Assembly (NCBI GenBank): GCA_964488555.1
Contig: CAZAUF010000004.1
Coordinates: 62,001-126,000, forward strand
Reading direction: 5' to 3'
DNA length: 64,000 nt
Origin: UBA2112 sp964488555
GTDB lineage: Bacteria > Patescibacteriota > Saccharimonadia > Saccharimonadales > Saccharimonadaceae
The notes under the pieces are model-generated. The model worked only from the letters and a program-made list of their open reading frames with translations, was not told where the DNA came from and ran no database searches. Position numbers and translations under genes: made by a program. Below, piece after piece: positions 24,460-33,032 of this stretch (positions are counted from its first letter, which is position 1; each line of letters opens with the position of its first letter).

Positions 24460-25325
24460 AGCTCTGCTCCTCCGGCGCGTATTTTTTTGAGTCCTGCGAG
24501 GGATTCTTTGAGACGCGTGTCGACTTGGTTGCGCTTGGAACGGTTGTATTCCAGACGAAGTGTGTTGGCGTTTTCTATGGAGCGTTCTTTGGCGGCCGAC
24601 ATAGCCTTAAACCGACTCGCCACCTGCGCAAGACGGCTGTCGTAGATAAACTGCGAGATGGTCAGGCGCAAAATCGACTCCTCGAGATACGCCGCCACAG
24701 CATATGAGCTTGGCTCGAAGATGTAGGTCTTTTCGGTGACCAGGTCGTCACTGACGGTCGCCATATCTGCCACGCGACCCTTGCTGGAGACCACTTCACT
24801 CAGATCGACTTCTTTGATAACTTGCTGCGAAAGCGAGACGTAGTTTTGATAGAATATGCGGCTTTTGGCGTATTTTTTGGTGATATCCATGAGCGGGTCT
24901 ACATTGATATAGTCACCCTCAGGCAGATCAAAATAGTAGGCATAATCAATGTGTGCCTGTTTGAGCTTGAGTGCGCCATGTTTACCAATGACTAGCACGT
25001 CGTTTTTGGTTGGGTCGTAATGCTCGCTGAACTTTCGGATAAGCCGCTGGTCGATGTCGCCGCTCAAACCACCCTTGGCAGTGATGAGTATGAGCAACTC
25101 CTTGTCGATCGGTTTTTCATCGACTTTGCGACCGAAGTTGAACAGCACGTCGACACGAATCTGCTTGTAGATATTCCATACTTCATCGAAAAACTGATTG
25201 CTGATCAGGACTTTGTTTTTCGTCTTAGCAATCTGCATACTACTCAGACTTTCGAGTGCCGACGTCAGACTGACCACCGAACGGACCGATGCCTCTTCGG
25301 CTTTGATTTCAAGCGGACGACGCAT
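24456..25325 (-). CDS. atpG: F1-ATPase gamma subunit
   Basis: 289 residues, the central shaft. The N-terminal helix with 'SLTSALESLSSMQIAKTKNK', the Rossmann-like centre with 'ILITAKGGLSGDIDQRLI' and the C-terminal helix with 'AQVASRFKAMSAAKERSIENANTL' follow the family order. It overlaps the alpha gene by one base at its start and beta by 4 bp at its end. The sequence is more divergent than alpha or beta, as expected for gamma. Confidence 0.92.
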   Translation of the reverse strand: MRRPLEIKAEEASVRSVVSLTSALESLSSMQIAKTKNKVLISNQFFDEVWNIYKQIRVDVLFNFGRKVDEKPIDKELLILITAKGGLSGDIDQRLIRKFSEHYDPTKNDVLVIGKHGALKLKQAHIDYAYYFDLPEGDYINVDPLMDITKKYAKSRIFYQNYVSLSQQVIKEVDLSEVVSSKGRVADMATVSDDLVTEKTYIFEPSSYAVAAYLEESILRLTISQFIYDSRLAQVASRFKAMSAAKERSIENANTLRLEYNRSKRNQVDTRLKESLAGLKKIRAGGAEL

Positions 25326-26905
25326 TACTTGTCCTCCTTTTTCTCGGATGACTCATCGGATTCTTTGGCTGCGGCTTTTTGCTCTTCGGCTGCAGCTGCA
25401 GCGATTTCTTCGGCCTGGCGTTTCTTTTCGGCTTCTATCTTGGCTGCTTTTTCAATCGCTGCTTTCTTTACTTCATCAATCGTCATTACCTCTGCTTTCA
25501 ATGCTGCGCAAAGTTCGTCGAAGTTGCCATTCAGATCCTTGTCTTCCTGCAGTTTTGGAGCATATTCGTGCACCTTTTCCTTGAGTGCGTCGATATCGAT
25601 AATTTCCTCGGGGCTGCTCTTGAGCACAATAGTCATGAGAAATTGCTGTTCGGCATAGTTATAAATTTCGCCGATAGCCTGATTCATCAACTTAAACAGC
25701 ATTTTTCCTTTGTCATAGTCTGCTTGCGCCTGCGGACTCAGCTCCGTACCAAAGTGCGCGTATTCTTCGGCTACACGATATCCAGAAAGTGTGCGGTTCA
25801 ACAAATCCGCCAGCTCCTTTTGACGCTTGTTTTGGCCAACTCCACCGACACGCGTGACGCTCAAGCCGGTACTAATTGCCGGACGCATGGTGTCTTTGAA
25901 TATCTGAGCATCCAGAATCCATTGACCGTCCGTAATGGACATGATGTTGGTCGGCAGATATGCGGTGATGTCACCGCCGGGCGCGTAAACGATAGGAAGC
26001 AGTGTCTGACTGGCGTGATTAGACTTCGTCTTGCCGCCGCGCTCCAGCAAGCTCGAGTGTGTATAAAACATATCACCTGGATACGAGTCACGTCCAGGCG
26101 AGACGCCCGCAATCAATGAGATTTCGCGATATGCCTGCGCGTGAGCGGTCAGATCATCATATATAACCAGCGTGTCCATGCCTAGTTTGTGCCAAAAATA
26201 CTCACCGTGTGCCGCACCGACGTACGGGCATAGATAGGTGAGGATGAGCGATTCAAAGGAGTTCGTCACCACCACGACAGCTTTTTTAAGCGCGTCGTTT
26301 TTATCCAAATTACTCACCAATTCCGCGACGTCGTGCTGACGCTTTGCAATCAGTACATACACGACGGTGATGTTGGTGTTTTTCTGATTTATCGCCACTT
26401 GCGCTGCGAGTGAAGTCTTGCCGACCTTGCTGTCACCGAGCATTGCCATGCGCTGCCCGCGCGCCAATGAATACTCCAGGTCGAGAAGTGTAACGCCTGT
26501 TTCGACCGGTGTGTCGAGCAGTTCACGCTCATAGAGAGGCGGTGCGTTATGAAACACATCCCAGTCCTGATCAGCTTCAATGTCGCCCTTGCCATCGATC
26601 GGTTCTCCAAACACATTAACCACGCGACCGATAAAATTCTTGCCAACCGGCGTTGTAATGTCCCGAGCCTCTATGACACACACTGCACCGATATGAAGCG
26701 GCGTTGGATCAAGCTTCATGACCACCACGTAATCTTCCAGAATCTGATGTACGTAACCTCGGGTATCGTCATCGAACCTGACAGTCGCATGCACGTTTGT
26801 CGGCTGGAGACCCTTCACGCTGATCATAAACGAGTCAATACCTATGACTTCGCCTACCGGATTGCCGGAGTCTACCAGACGCTGGAATACCTTAGCTTGC
26901 TCCAC
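25325..26905 (-). CDS. atpA: F1-ATPase alpha subunit
   Basis: 526 residues. Nucleotide-binding loop GDSKVGKT (157-164), where most bacteria have GDRQTGKT, and the arginine finger in SVTRVGG are present. The N-terminal barrel 'VGEVIGIDSFMISVKGL' and C-terminal helices are normal. A highly charged Ala/Glu/Lys tail (about 480-526) extends beyond the usual end, as in the beta subunit. The long charged tails on both subunits could contact non-standard partners. It overlaps delta by 14 bp. Confidence 0.95.
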   Translation of the reverse strand: MEQAKVFQRLVDSGNPVGEVIGIDSFMISVKGLQPTNVHATVRFDDDTRGYVHQILEDYVVVMKLDPTPLHIGAVCVIEARDITTPVGKNFIGRVVNVFGEPIDGKGDIEADQDWDVFHNAPPLYERELLDTPVETGVTLLDLEYSLARGQRMAMLGDSKVGKTSLAAQVAINQKNTNITVVYVLIAKRQHDVAELVSNLDKNDALKKAVVVVTNSFESLILTYLCPYVGAAHGEYFWHKLGMDTLVIYDDLTAHAQAYREISLIAGVSPGRDSYPGDMFYTHSSLLERGGKTKSNHASQTLLPIVYAPGGDITAYLPTNIMSITDGQWILDAQIFKDTMRPAISTGLSVTRVGGVGQNKRQKELADLLNRTLSGYRVAEEYAHFGTELSPQAQADYDKGKMLFKLMNQAIGEIYNYAEQQFLMTIVLKSSPEEIIDIDALKEKVHEYAPKLQEDKDLNGNFDELCAALKAEVMTIDEVKKAAIEKAAKIEAEKKRQAEEIAAAAAEEQKAAAKESDESSEKKEDK

Positions 26906-27416
26906 GCAGTGCCTCCAGTTCTTTAACCAGTACCCCGCGCTGCTTCACGAGTGCGGCTCTCAGACTCATGTCGTGCACATGATTCGGCGTCCGCACATAT
27001 ACACCTGCCACGAGCGAAGGTTGCAGACCGGTCTCTATGACAGCCAGCGGATGTACTGAGTCGCGGAGCCACGCCGCAAGTCGCTGCAGACTACCGCCAT
27101 CCGCTTCGGTGGCAAACGTCATATGGATGACAGGCACGGCATCCTTCAGGCGACGAAGTTGACGGATGAGTTCACTGCGCGCATGGCTATCGTCCTGGTT
27201 AAACGCAACGCCGTTTTGCTCCAAGAAGTCGGTGAACCGTTCAGACATCATGGGCTGAGACGGTGCTGCCGATTTCACCTTGGCGCGTGCGGCTTCAGCT
27301 GTCATCTCGTTGTCCACGCGCTCGGCTTCACTTACCAAATGCGCCACATCGATTTTGGTCACCACGGTGGATGGCAGTACGAAGTCAGTGTAGCTTTTTA
27401 CCCCGGACTCACTCAT
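26892..27416 (-). CDS. atpH: F1-ATPase delta-like subunit
   Basis: 174 residues. The C-terminal part with 'SLVAGVYVRTPNHVHDMSLRAALVKQRGVLVKELEAL' matches the end of delta/OSCP subunits. The N-terminal region is not clearly the usual six-helix bundle: it has an early 'YTDFVLPSTVVTKIDVAHLVSEAERV' helix. Its place between b-like and alpha genes, with 4-bp and 14-bp overlaps, supports delta. It should join the F1 head to the outer stalk. Confidence 0.75.
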   Translation of the reverse strand: MSESGVKSYTDFVLPSTVVTKIDVAHLVSEAERVDNEMTAEAARAKVKSAAPSQPMMSERFTDFLEQNGVAFNQDDSHARSELIRQLRRLKDAVPVIHMTFATEADGGSLQRLAAWLRDSVHPLAVIETGLQPSLVAGVYVRTPNHVHDMSLRAALVKQRGVLVKELEALRGAS

Positions 27417-28174
27417 AGTTTCATATCATCCGCGATTGCTTGTTTGTTTTGCTCCAGCTGCTGCATGATCGCCGGTAGTTGCGAACGTAAATCGAACTGG
27501 TCACTTACGGCATTGAGCAAATAGTGCTCGACGATGCGTGCCATGTTTTGCTCAAACGCTTCTATGACAATAGCCTTCTGCCGTTCGATGCCTTCCTCGA
27601 GCATGTCGCTCAAGCGCTTGTACTGCTCCTCAAGGGTCTGCGTATTGCGGCTTAGTGCCTCCATGGCCTGCTCTTGCGTGGCCTTCATGGCGTCAATCTG
27701 TTCCTTAGTATCTTCGACCGCACCGGACAGTAGCGCATCTTGCTTGGCGACGCTCCGCTCAAGCGCCACACCGAGTTGCTTGTGCTGCTCCTCAAGTCCC
27801 TGCGCGCTTCTTTCGAGCGATTGCAGCGCCATATCCTGAGCGTGCTTAGTGGTCTCGGTAAACGTCGCGAACTGTTCGTCGAGCTGTTTAGCCACGTGCT
27901 GCCTCAGCTCATGGTTAACCTTATTTATCTGCTCGAACTGCTGGTCAAGCTGCCGCGCGGCCTGCTGCCTGAGCTCGGTATTGATATGCGCCACGGTCGC
28001 ATCAAGATCTTGCTTGAACAAGATGGCATTTTCGTTGATGATTCGTTCGAAATACGTCCGTCCCCGTTCGCGTAAATACTCGCGGAACTCATCATCAAAA
28101 AAGGCATCGACAGCAGCGGTCGCCTGCTCATCAGGTGATTGTTTTTGCGGTTTTTTGTTCTGAAATAGCCCCAT
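27413..28174 (-). CDS. coiled-coil outer-stalk protein (b-like, no membrane anchor)
   Basis: 253 residues at the place of atpF. It is a nearly continuous coiled coil rich in Gln, Glu and Lys, with repeated 'LDQQFEQINKVNHELRQHV' and 'LEEQHKQLGVALERSV'-type segments. The N terminus is soluble and charged (KKPQKQSPDEQ); no hydrophobic helix is present, unlike true subunit b. The last part may bind delta. It probably bridges F1 to the membrane protein encoded by the next gene upstream. Calling it subunit b is by position only. Confidence 0.65.
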   Translation of the reverse strand: MGLFQNKKPQKQSPDEQATAAVDAFFDDEFREYLRERGRTYFERIINENAILFKQDLDATVAHINTELRQQAARQLDQQFEQINKVNHELRQHVAKQLDEQFATFTETTKHAQDMALQSLERSAQGLEEQHKQLGVALERSVAKQDALLSGAVEDTKEQIDAMKATQEQAMEALSRNTQTLEEQYKRLSDMLEEGIERQKAIVIEAFEQNMARIVEHYLLNAVSDQFDLRSQLPAIMQQLEQNKQAIADDMKL

Positions 28175-28194
28175 TTAGCCCACCTTTTCACCCA

Positions 28195-29043
28195 TCATAA
28201 CCTTAGTAATAAATATACCGCAAACAGGCCGATTATTAAAATCAGGAAACTGGTCAGGATAATTTGCAGAAGTGCCCGAAATATTGACTTCTTTGACATA
28301 GGATTACGCCCTATCGACACGATACTATTTCGCACACCGGAGTAGAGCACAGCGATCGCAGTAATCAGACTCACCGCGGTGATGGCCAGGCTGATATAGA
28401 TACGAATCGGGCTGACTTCTTTTTCGGCGATGGCTTTACCGATACGCTGCAGCAACTCTGGCACATCTACTTTGGTGCTCTTGTCGTTTGGATTGCGCTC
28501 CACATTGATGGTTACCGGAACCGATCCAATAGCAACCGTTTTATTGTCCTTGCCTTCGACGTCTTTGAGCGTGGTTTTGCCGAGCACAACGCTTTTACCG
28601 TCAAACGGCGCCTGTGCTCGGCCAAGCACAGTTCCTTGCTCGTCCCTGGTGCCCGCTTTCATGCCCACACCCTCCACGGATGACAGTGTTACATAATCAC
28701 CCACAGCCAGCGTGCCATTCTGGGTGCTTACGAGTACGTTGTAGGTGCCCGACACAGCCACGAACGTTTCGTTTTTGAGACCGTCATTGGTCAACACCAG
28801 CGGCAGTTGACTCCTGTCAACCACTACGCCGAACATATCCTGTAGCTTAGCCTGCGTTGCGGCTTTAACCTGCTTGGCATCCTTGCCCGTGAGTTGAACA
28901 ATCGTGCCGCTGGCGAGCGGCTCATCAGCAGCATACCCCTGGACGTTACCACCACCATAGCTCTCTGCCCACACCGGAAACGCGACGATTGCTGTCGTCA
29001 CAATCGCTAGTGCAAAGCCAAAAATAACTCGTGATGCGCTCAC
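28195..29043 (-). CDS. membrane protein with subunit-c-like C-terminal hairpin
   Basis: 282 residues, first gene of the F1-ATPase operon, GTG start. A signal peptide (about 1-26) leads to an extracytoplasmic beta-rich region (about 27-205). The last 72 residues form two membrane helices (about 215-236 and 255-280) joined by a polar loop with GRNP at 245-248, strikingly like the RNP/RQP loop of subunit c. The second helix has no Asp or Glu, so it cannot carry a proton or Na+ in the usual way. No atpB or standard atpE is present here. It may be the membrane anchor or stator of a non-pumping F1 motor. Confidence 0.6.
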   Translation of the reverse strand: MSASRVIFGFALAIVTTAIVAFPVWAESYGGGNVQGYAADEPLASGTIVQLTGKDAKQVKAATQAKLQDMFGVVVDRSQLPLVLTNDGLKNETFVAVSGTYNVLVSTQNGTLAVGDYVTLSSVEGVGMKAGTRDEQGTVLGRAQAPFDGKSVVLGKTTLKDVEGKDNKTVAIGSVPVTINVERNPNDKSTKVDVPELLQRIGKAIAEKEVSPIRIYISLAITAVSLITAIAVLYSGVRNSIVSIGRNPMSKKSIFRALLQIILTSFLILIIGLFAVYLLLRL

Positions 29044-29087
29044 TGTTTGTTTGTTCTCCCTTACGCCCCTCTGGTGCGCTTATGTCC

Positions 29088-29096
29088 AGTATACCA
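29088..29096 (-). promoter_or_regulatory. promoter of the F1-ATPase operon
   Basis: TGG-TATACT on the minus strand, an extended -10 box. The -35 region is not convincing. The start would lie about 38 nt upstream of the GTG, with a GGGAG site in the leader. Confidence 0.55.
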
Positions 29097-29255
29097 TAAC
29101 CGTCATGCCGTCGTATTTTCAGCCGTACAAATATTGTCACTCCAATGCGCTTGTGGTAGAATGGCATCAAGCTTTGATGGACCACCACACGTCACAGTGA
29201 AACAAACATTTTTTCACACCACGACCGGTGTAAAAACTGTAAAACCCAAACAAAA

Positions 29256-31274
29256 ATGACTGTGTGGTATCACCTATCCACTATTTTTAATCAGCGTTAT
29301 GCACTGCGCAAAGCAGGGCTTCTACTGCTGTGTGTTGCGTTAACTACAACGATATTATTTAGTGTTGCCTCGTACGCCGCACCTGGCATCAACAAGACAC
29401 TAAGCTTCCAGGGGCGGCTGCTCTCATCGAGCGGCAACGTCGTTCCTGACGGCCACTACAACATCCAGTTCAAGATCTACCAGGACGGCTCAGGCACAAC
29501 TGCGGGCAATCCTGGCGGAATTTTGAAATGGACCGAGACGTACATCAACGACGGCAACAACGAAGGTATCGAGATAAAGAACGGCTACTTCTCTGTTAAT
29601 CTAGGGTCTGTTAACCCATTCGGCACGCAGGTCGACTGGAATCAAGACACGCTATGGCTCTCTATGAACGTGGCTGGCTCGGCAAACGACTGTACGGCAT
29701 ATGACAGCGGTAGTTGTGCCGCCGACGGCGAAATGCTACCCATGCGACGCATCACTTCCACGCCATTCGCACTGAATTCCGGCATGGTAGGCGGCAAGAC
29801 GGCTGATCAGTTAGCACAGCTCGGCCAAGGCGTACAAACAGATGACAGCAACAACAGCAGTATCGCCATCAACAAAACCGGCAGTGGCAACTTGATCCAG
29901 CTGCAAAACACCGGTACGGACGTGTTTACAGTCGCTGGCAACGGCGACATCGTCCTGGGTAACGATGGAAATCGCTCCATCTCTGTGAGTGCTGCCGTCA
30001 CAGGCGTCGCCGGATCGCAGCTCCTATTGGCAGCCGGTGCCGGTGGCAGCGGAACTGGCAGCAACGGTGGCGACTTGGTGCTACAGGGCGGCGCAAGCGG
30101 CGGTACCAACGCCAACGGTGGAAACATTACGCTTACCGGTGGCAATGGCAGCGGCACGGGCGTCAGCGGACTTGTCATCATGGGCACGCCGACCTTCTCT
30201 ACGGTCGTCGATGACACGAACTGTTTCACGAGCGGCACGCTGGTCACAAGCAGCTGTACTGTTTCTACCACAAGCGTCGACGGTTCCTCTGCAATCTTGG
30301 TTGGATTCAGTACCACTGGTCAGACGGCAACGATACCTGATCCGACCATCACCACGGCAGGTCGCGTTATCTACGTCATGTCGGCCAGTGGCTCTGAAGC
30401 ATTCAATCTATCTCTCAACGGTGGCGGTGCCGGAAATCAGATCATTATGCGTCAAAACACGGCGACTACCCTCATGTGGAACGGTGTCGACTGGGTTGTC
30501 GCTGGTACCTCTGGTACAAACGTGCTCCAAGGTAATGACGATGCCGACGGCACAATCAACAATGTCCAAATCGGTGACAACGACGACAACACCACGACAT
30601 TACTTACGCTCGATACCGCGACTTCCGCGCCCACAATTACCAATGGCGAAGCATTGATCGGCAGCATGTACTACGATACGACGCTCGGTGCTCTGCAGTG
30701 TTTTGAAGCCAACGGATGGGGCTCGTGTAGTGCCGCACCTGATACCTTTGTGACCATCAGTCCCGAATACACCAACGCTGTGATGAACGGCAACGACATC
30801 GGTACGATCTCGTCTGACCTCTGTTCGGACACGCTCAACCTCAACGATGGCAGCTCGGGACAACCGACCATCTGCGGCACCAACGAAACCTACAACTTCT
30901 ATAACTGGACCACCGAAGAAACAACTGACCAGACTCGTAGCATCTATGTGACATACCAACTCCCAAGTAACTTCAAGGAGTTCGTACCAGGATCACTATC
31001 ACTGATGGGACGCACCGACAGCACCGATGCTAGTGTCACCTATCAGGTTTATCGCGATAATCCAGGCAACGCGCTCGCATCTTGTGGCACGGCCGTGACG
31101 GTATCGACAGGCACTCAAACGACATGGCAAAAGGCCACGGCAAGCGGCGGTGCCGATCCGTCCGCCTGTAACTTCGAAGCTGGAGATAGCATCCTGATAC
31201 GGATCAATCTTACTGCCAAAAACGATGCCAACGCCTATGTCAGCAATCTTGGCTTTATATTCAGCAACAACTAG
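29256..31274 (+). CDS. large secreted fibre/adhesin, CPR type
   Basis: 672 residues. A long signal peptide (hydrophobic about 20-40) is followed by 'INKTLSFQGRLLSSSGNVVPDGHYNIQFKIY', a start seen in many secreted CPR proteins. Then come 'RRITSTPFALNS' as in fibre baseplates, a Gly/Asn-rich beta-helical stretch (about 245-310), further 'IGSMYYDTTLGALQCFEANGWGSC' fibre motifs, and a C-terminal beta domain. It probably forms a trimeric surface fibre for attachment. An ACACC-GGTGT hairpin (29217-29233) lies before the start. The promoter is not clear. Confidence 0.7.
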   Translation: MTVWYHLSTIFNQRYALRKAGLLLLCVALTTTILFSVASYAAPGINKTLSFQGRLLSSSGNVVPDGHYNIQFKIYQDGSGTTAGNPGGILKWTETYINDGNNEGIEIKNGYFSVNLGSVNPFGTQVDWNQDTLWLSMNVAGSANDCTAYDSGSCAADGEMLPMRRITSTPFALNSGMVGGKTADQLAQLGQGVQTDDSNNSSIAINKTGSGNLIQLQNTGTDVFTVAGNGDIVLGNDGNRSISVSAAVTGVAGSQLLLAAGAGGSGTGSNGGDLVLQGGASGGTNANGGNITLTGGNGSGTGVSGLVIMGTPTFSTVVDDTNCFTSGTLVTSSCTVSTTSVDGSSAILVGFSTTGQTATIPDPTITTAGRVIYVMSASGSEAFNLSLNGGGAGNQIIMRQNTATTLMWNGVDWVVAGTSGTNVLQGNDDADGTINNVQIGDNDDNTTTLLTLDTATSAPTITNGEALIGSMYYDTTLGALQCFEANGWGSCSAAPDTFVTISPEYTNAVMNGNDIGTISSDLCSDTLNLNDGSSGQPTICGTNETYNFYNWTTEETTDQTRSIYVTYQLPSNFKEFVPGSLSLMGRTDSTDASVTYQVYRDNPGNALASCGTAVTVSTGTQTTWQKATASGGADPSACNFEAGDSILIRINLTAKNDANAYVSNLGFIFSNN

Positions 31275-31296
31275 CGTAACCGTCATACTATCCTGA

Positions 31297-31302
31297 TATA
31301 CT
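31297..31302 (+). promoter_or_regulatory. -10 box, near-leaderless start at 31312
   Basis: TGA-TATACT (extended -10, 31294-31302) ends nine bases before the GTG at 31312. It overlaps the gap after the fibre gene stop. Confidence 0.6.
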
Positions 31303-31311
31303 TGAGACACA

Positions 31312-31965
31312 GTGGAATTCAAAAAACCCGTGAGACACAAGAGCAGGTCGGAATCGGTCACACCGGTCCACGACAAAACACCGCAAGACGCAACATCCGC
31401 GCAGACAGATGCAGACAGCGGACAAGCGCGTCAGCTTACGTATGTCGTGCGGACTCTCGTAACTGTCGGCGTGGTCGTGGTAGTCGTCATCGGCTATCTG
31501 GCCATTGTATTGATGAGTCACAAGCCAGGTGAAACCAGTGGCGTGAACCGCACACTCAGCGGTCCTGAGTATCAAACCGTCGTACCAGCTGGCAAGTCCG
31601 TCGAGGATCTGGGTGGCTGGAAACGGGTCAGCCCGCCCGAAAACGACCCTGTGTATGCCTACGAGGACACTATTGATGGCGTCGGTATCAGCGTCAGTCA
31701 ACAACCATTGCCTGAAACGTTCACTGGCAAAATCGACGACCAGGTCGCTGAACTAGCCAAAAAGTTCAATGCCACAGACAAACTGGATGCCGATGGCACT
31801 ACTGTGTATGTTGGCACCTCAGCCAAAGGGCCACAATCGGTGATACTGACCAAAAACCGTCTCCTGATCCTCATCAAATCACAAAAGAAAATCAGCGACG
31901 CGTCATGGGTGTCATATATCAAATCACTCAATACTCTCGATGCTGATCAGCTGCCGAAATACTAA
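31312..31965 (+). CDS. single-TM protein with extracytoplasmic domain, unknown
   Basis: 217 residues from a GTG start. A charged cytoplasmic N terminus, one membrane helix (about 43-66, Val-rich) and an outer alpha/beta domain of about 140 residues with 'GPEYQTVVPAGKSVEDLGGW'. No catalytic motif is seen. The gene ends 4 bp inside the end of the convergent gene 31962-32549, which has a similar plan; the two may be partners. The short distance from the extended -10 to GTG predicts a leaderless mRNA. Confidence 0.6.
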   Translation: MEFKKPVRHKSRSESVTPVHDKTPQDATSAQTDADSGQARQLTYVVRTLVTVGVVVVVVIGYLAIVLMSHKPGETSGVNRTLSGPEYQTVVPAGKSVEDLGGWKRVSPPENDPVYAYEDTIDGVGISVSQQPLPETFTGKIDDQVAELAKKFNATDKLDADGTTVYVGTSAKGPQSVILTKNRLLILIKSQKKISDASWVSYIKSLNTLDADQLPKY

Positions 31966-32549
31966 TCGTTTGACTTTTTGTACTGGCTAATAAGCTGCGC
32001 AACCTTGCCGTCAGGCTGCATATTTTCAAAATGCAGTATTTGAGCCTTGGGGATAGTCATTTCGTCCTCAGGGCTAAATGGCACATCGGTAAACTTGGTC
32101 AGATTGAAATTCTGGCTGACCGCCGACTGGGTGTCTTTGTCGTCCGCACTCGTATCTACTTGCGGCTTGAGGTAATAAATGTCAGACATTTTCATGTAGT
32201 GCTCGTCCACGACATGCAGCTTACCAAAGTAAATATCGCCATTTGTGAGTGTGACGGCTTGGTATTTGCCGCTATCAATCGTTGCAAGCGTATCGCTGTC
32301 ACCGCGCGGGAAAAGCAGTGTCGCGAGAAGTGCTATGAGCACAACCCCCACGACTGCGCCAGCAACGATAAGCATTTTCTTTTTGTTTGACGATTGTTGG
32401 TCGTCGTCTGCATCACGGGGGCTTGGCCGTGAACGCGACCGCTCTACTGGAGCAGAAACAACCGGTTTTGGCTCCGGTTCTACTTCTTTAGGGGGCGTCT
32501 GTTTCCCCCGATTACTCGATCCGCTGGAGCGGAACGGTATGTTTTCCAT
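31962..32549 (-). CDS. single-TM protein, CPR conserved type, unknown
   Basis: 195 residues. A Ser/Pro/Arg/Glu-rich cytoplasmic region (1-58), one membrane helix (about 59-81) and an outer domain with 'YQAVTLTNGDIYFGKLHVVDEHYMKMSDIYYL', a pattern that I recall from conserved CPR membrane proteins without known function. An AAGGGGAG site precedes the ATG. The 3' ends of this gene and the convergent 31312 gene overlap by 4 bp. Confidence 0.6.
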   Translation of the reverse strand: MENIPFRSSGSSNRGKQTPPKEVEPEPKPVVSAPVERSRSRPSPRDADDDQQSSNKKKMLIVAGAVVGVVLIALLATLLFPRGDSDTLATIDSGKYQAVTLTNGDIYFGKLHVVDEHYMKMSDIYYLKPQVDTSADDKDTQSAVSQNFNLTKFTDVPFSPEDEMTIPKAQILHFENMQPDGKVAQLISQYKKSND

Positions 32550-32583
32550 GTGTTTCTCCCCTTTTAGTATGCAACTTTATTTC

Positions 32584-32592
32584 ATCATAGCA
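32584..32592 (-). promoter_or_regulatory. extended -10 promoter of the 31962-32549 gene
   Basis: TGC-TATGAT on the minus strand, about 35 bp before the ATG, with the AAGGGGAG ribosome site in between. No strong -35. Confidence 0.45.
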
Positions 32593-32612
32593 TAAGGGGT
32601 ATGAGGCAACAA

Positions 32613-33029
32613 TTACTTACGACCCAGTATTGGCACTTCAGACATGTAGTCCAACTGACAATCAAAGAAATCAACAAAGCGCAGTGCCTCTTTGCCAAGG
32701 GACCGAGTACTAAGACGGCGTTTCATCTTGCCGAGTGCCTCTACTTCGTCGCGGACGATTGTAAATGCCTCGAGCGGCGTAAACTCGTCTTTGTCGCGAT
32801 CCAGTTCATCGCAGACATGCAGCATATAGCCAGCCAGCACGTCGCTTGTTATCGGCTGTTCGGGCGGCACGTTGGCGTGCAGTTCAGCATGTTTGGCTAT
32901 AGACATCGGCACGATCATAGCACCGTTTTCCCGGAGAGCCGACGTAATCTCACGGCTCTGATACCACCGTCGATAGTACAGCGTATGATGCTTGTTCCAT
33001 CCTTTTGGCAGTGATACTTGTTCGATCAC
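32613..33029 (-). CDS. hypothetical protein, 138 residues
   Basis: No family recognised. It starts with 'VSLPKGWNKHHTLYYRRWYQS', has several His/Trp/Tyr residues in the first third and a mostly helical remainder with a Lys/Arg-rich 'KMKRRLSTRSLGKEAL'. The start lies 3 bp after the end of the large phosphoesterase gene, so the two are one unit and may act together. The cluster of aromatic and His residues could bind nucleic acid or metal; this is a guess. Confidence 0.55.
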   Translation of the reverse strand: MIEQVSLPKGWNKHHTLYYRRWYQSREITSALRENGAMIVPMSIAKHAELHANVPPEQPITSDVLAGYMLHVCDELDRDKDEFTPLEAFTIVRDEVEALGKMKRRLSTRSLGKEALRFVDFFDCQLDYMSEVPILGRK

Positions 33030-33032
33030 AAT

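Noticed and set aside
28195..29043. Ordinary atpE or a fused atpE
   Set aside because: The GRNP loop fits, but the second helix lacks the essential carboxylate and the first helix lacks the Gly-rich motif, so a proton-carrying subunit c is not supported.
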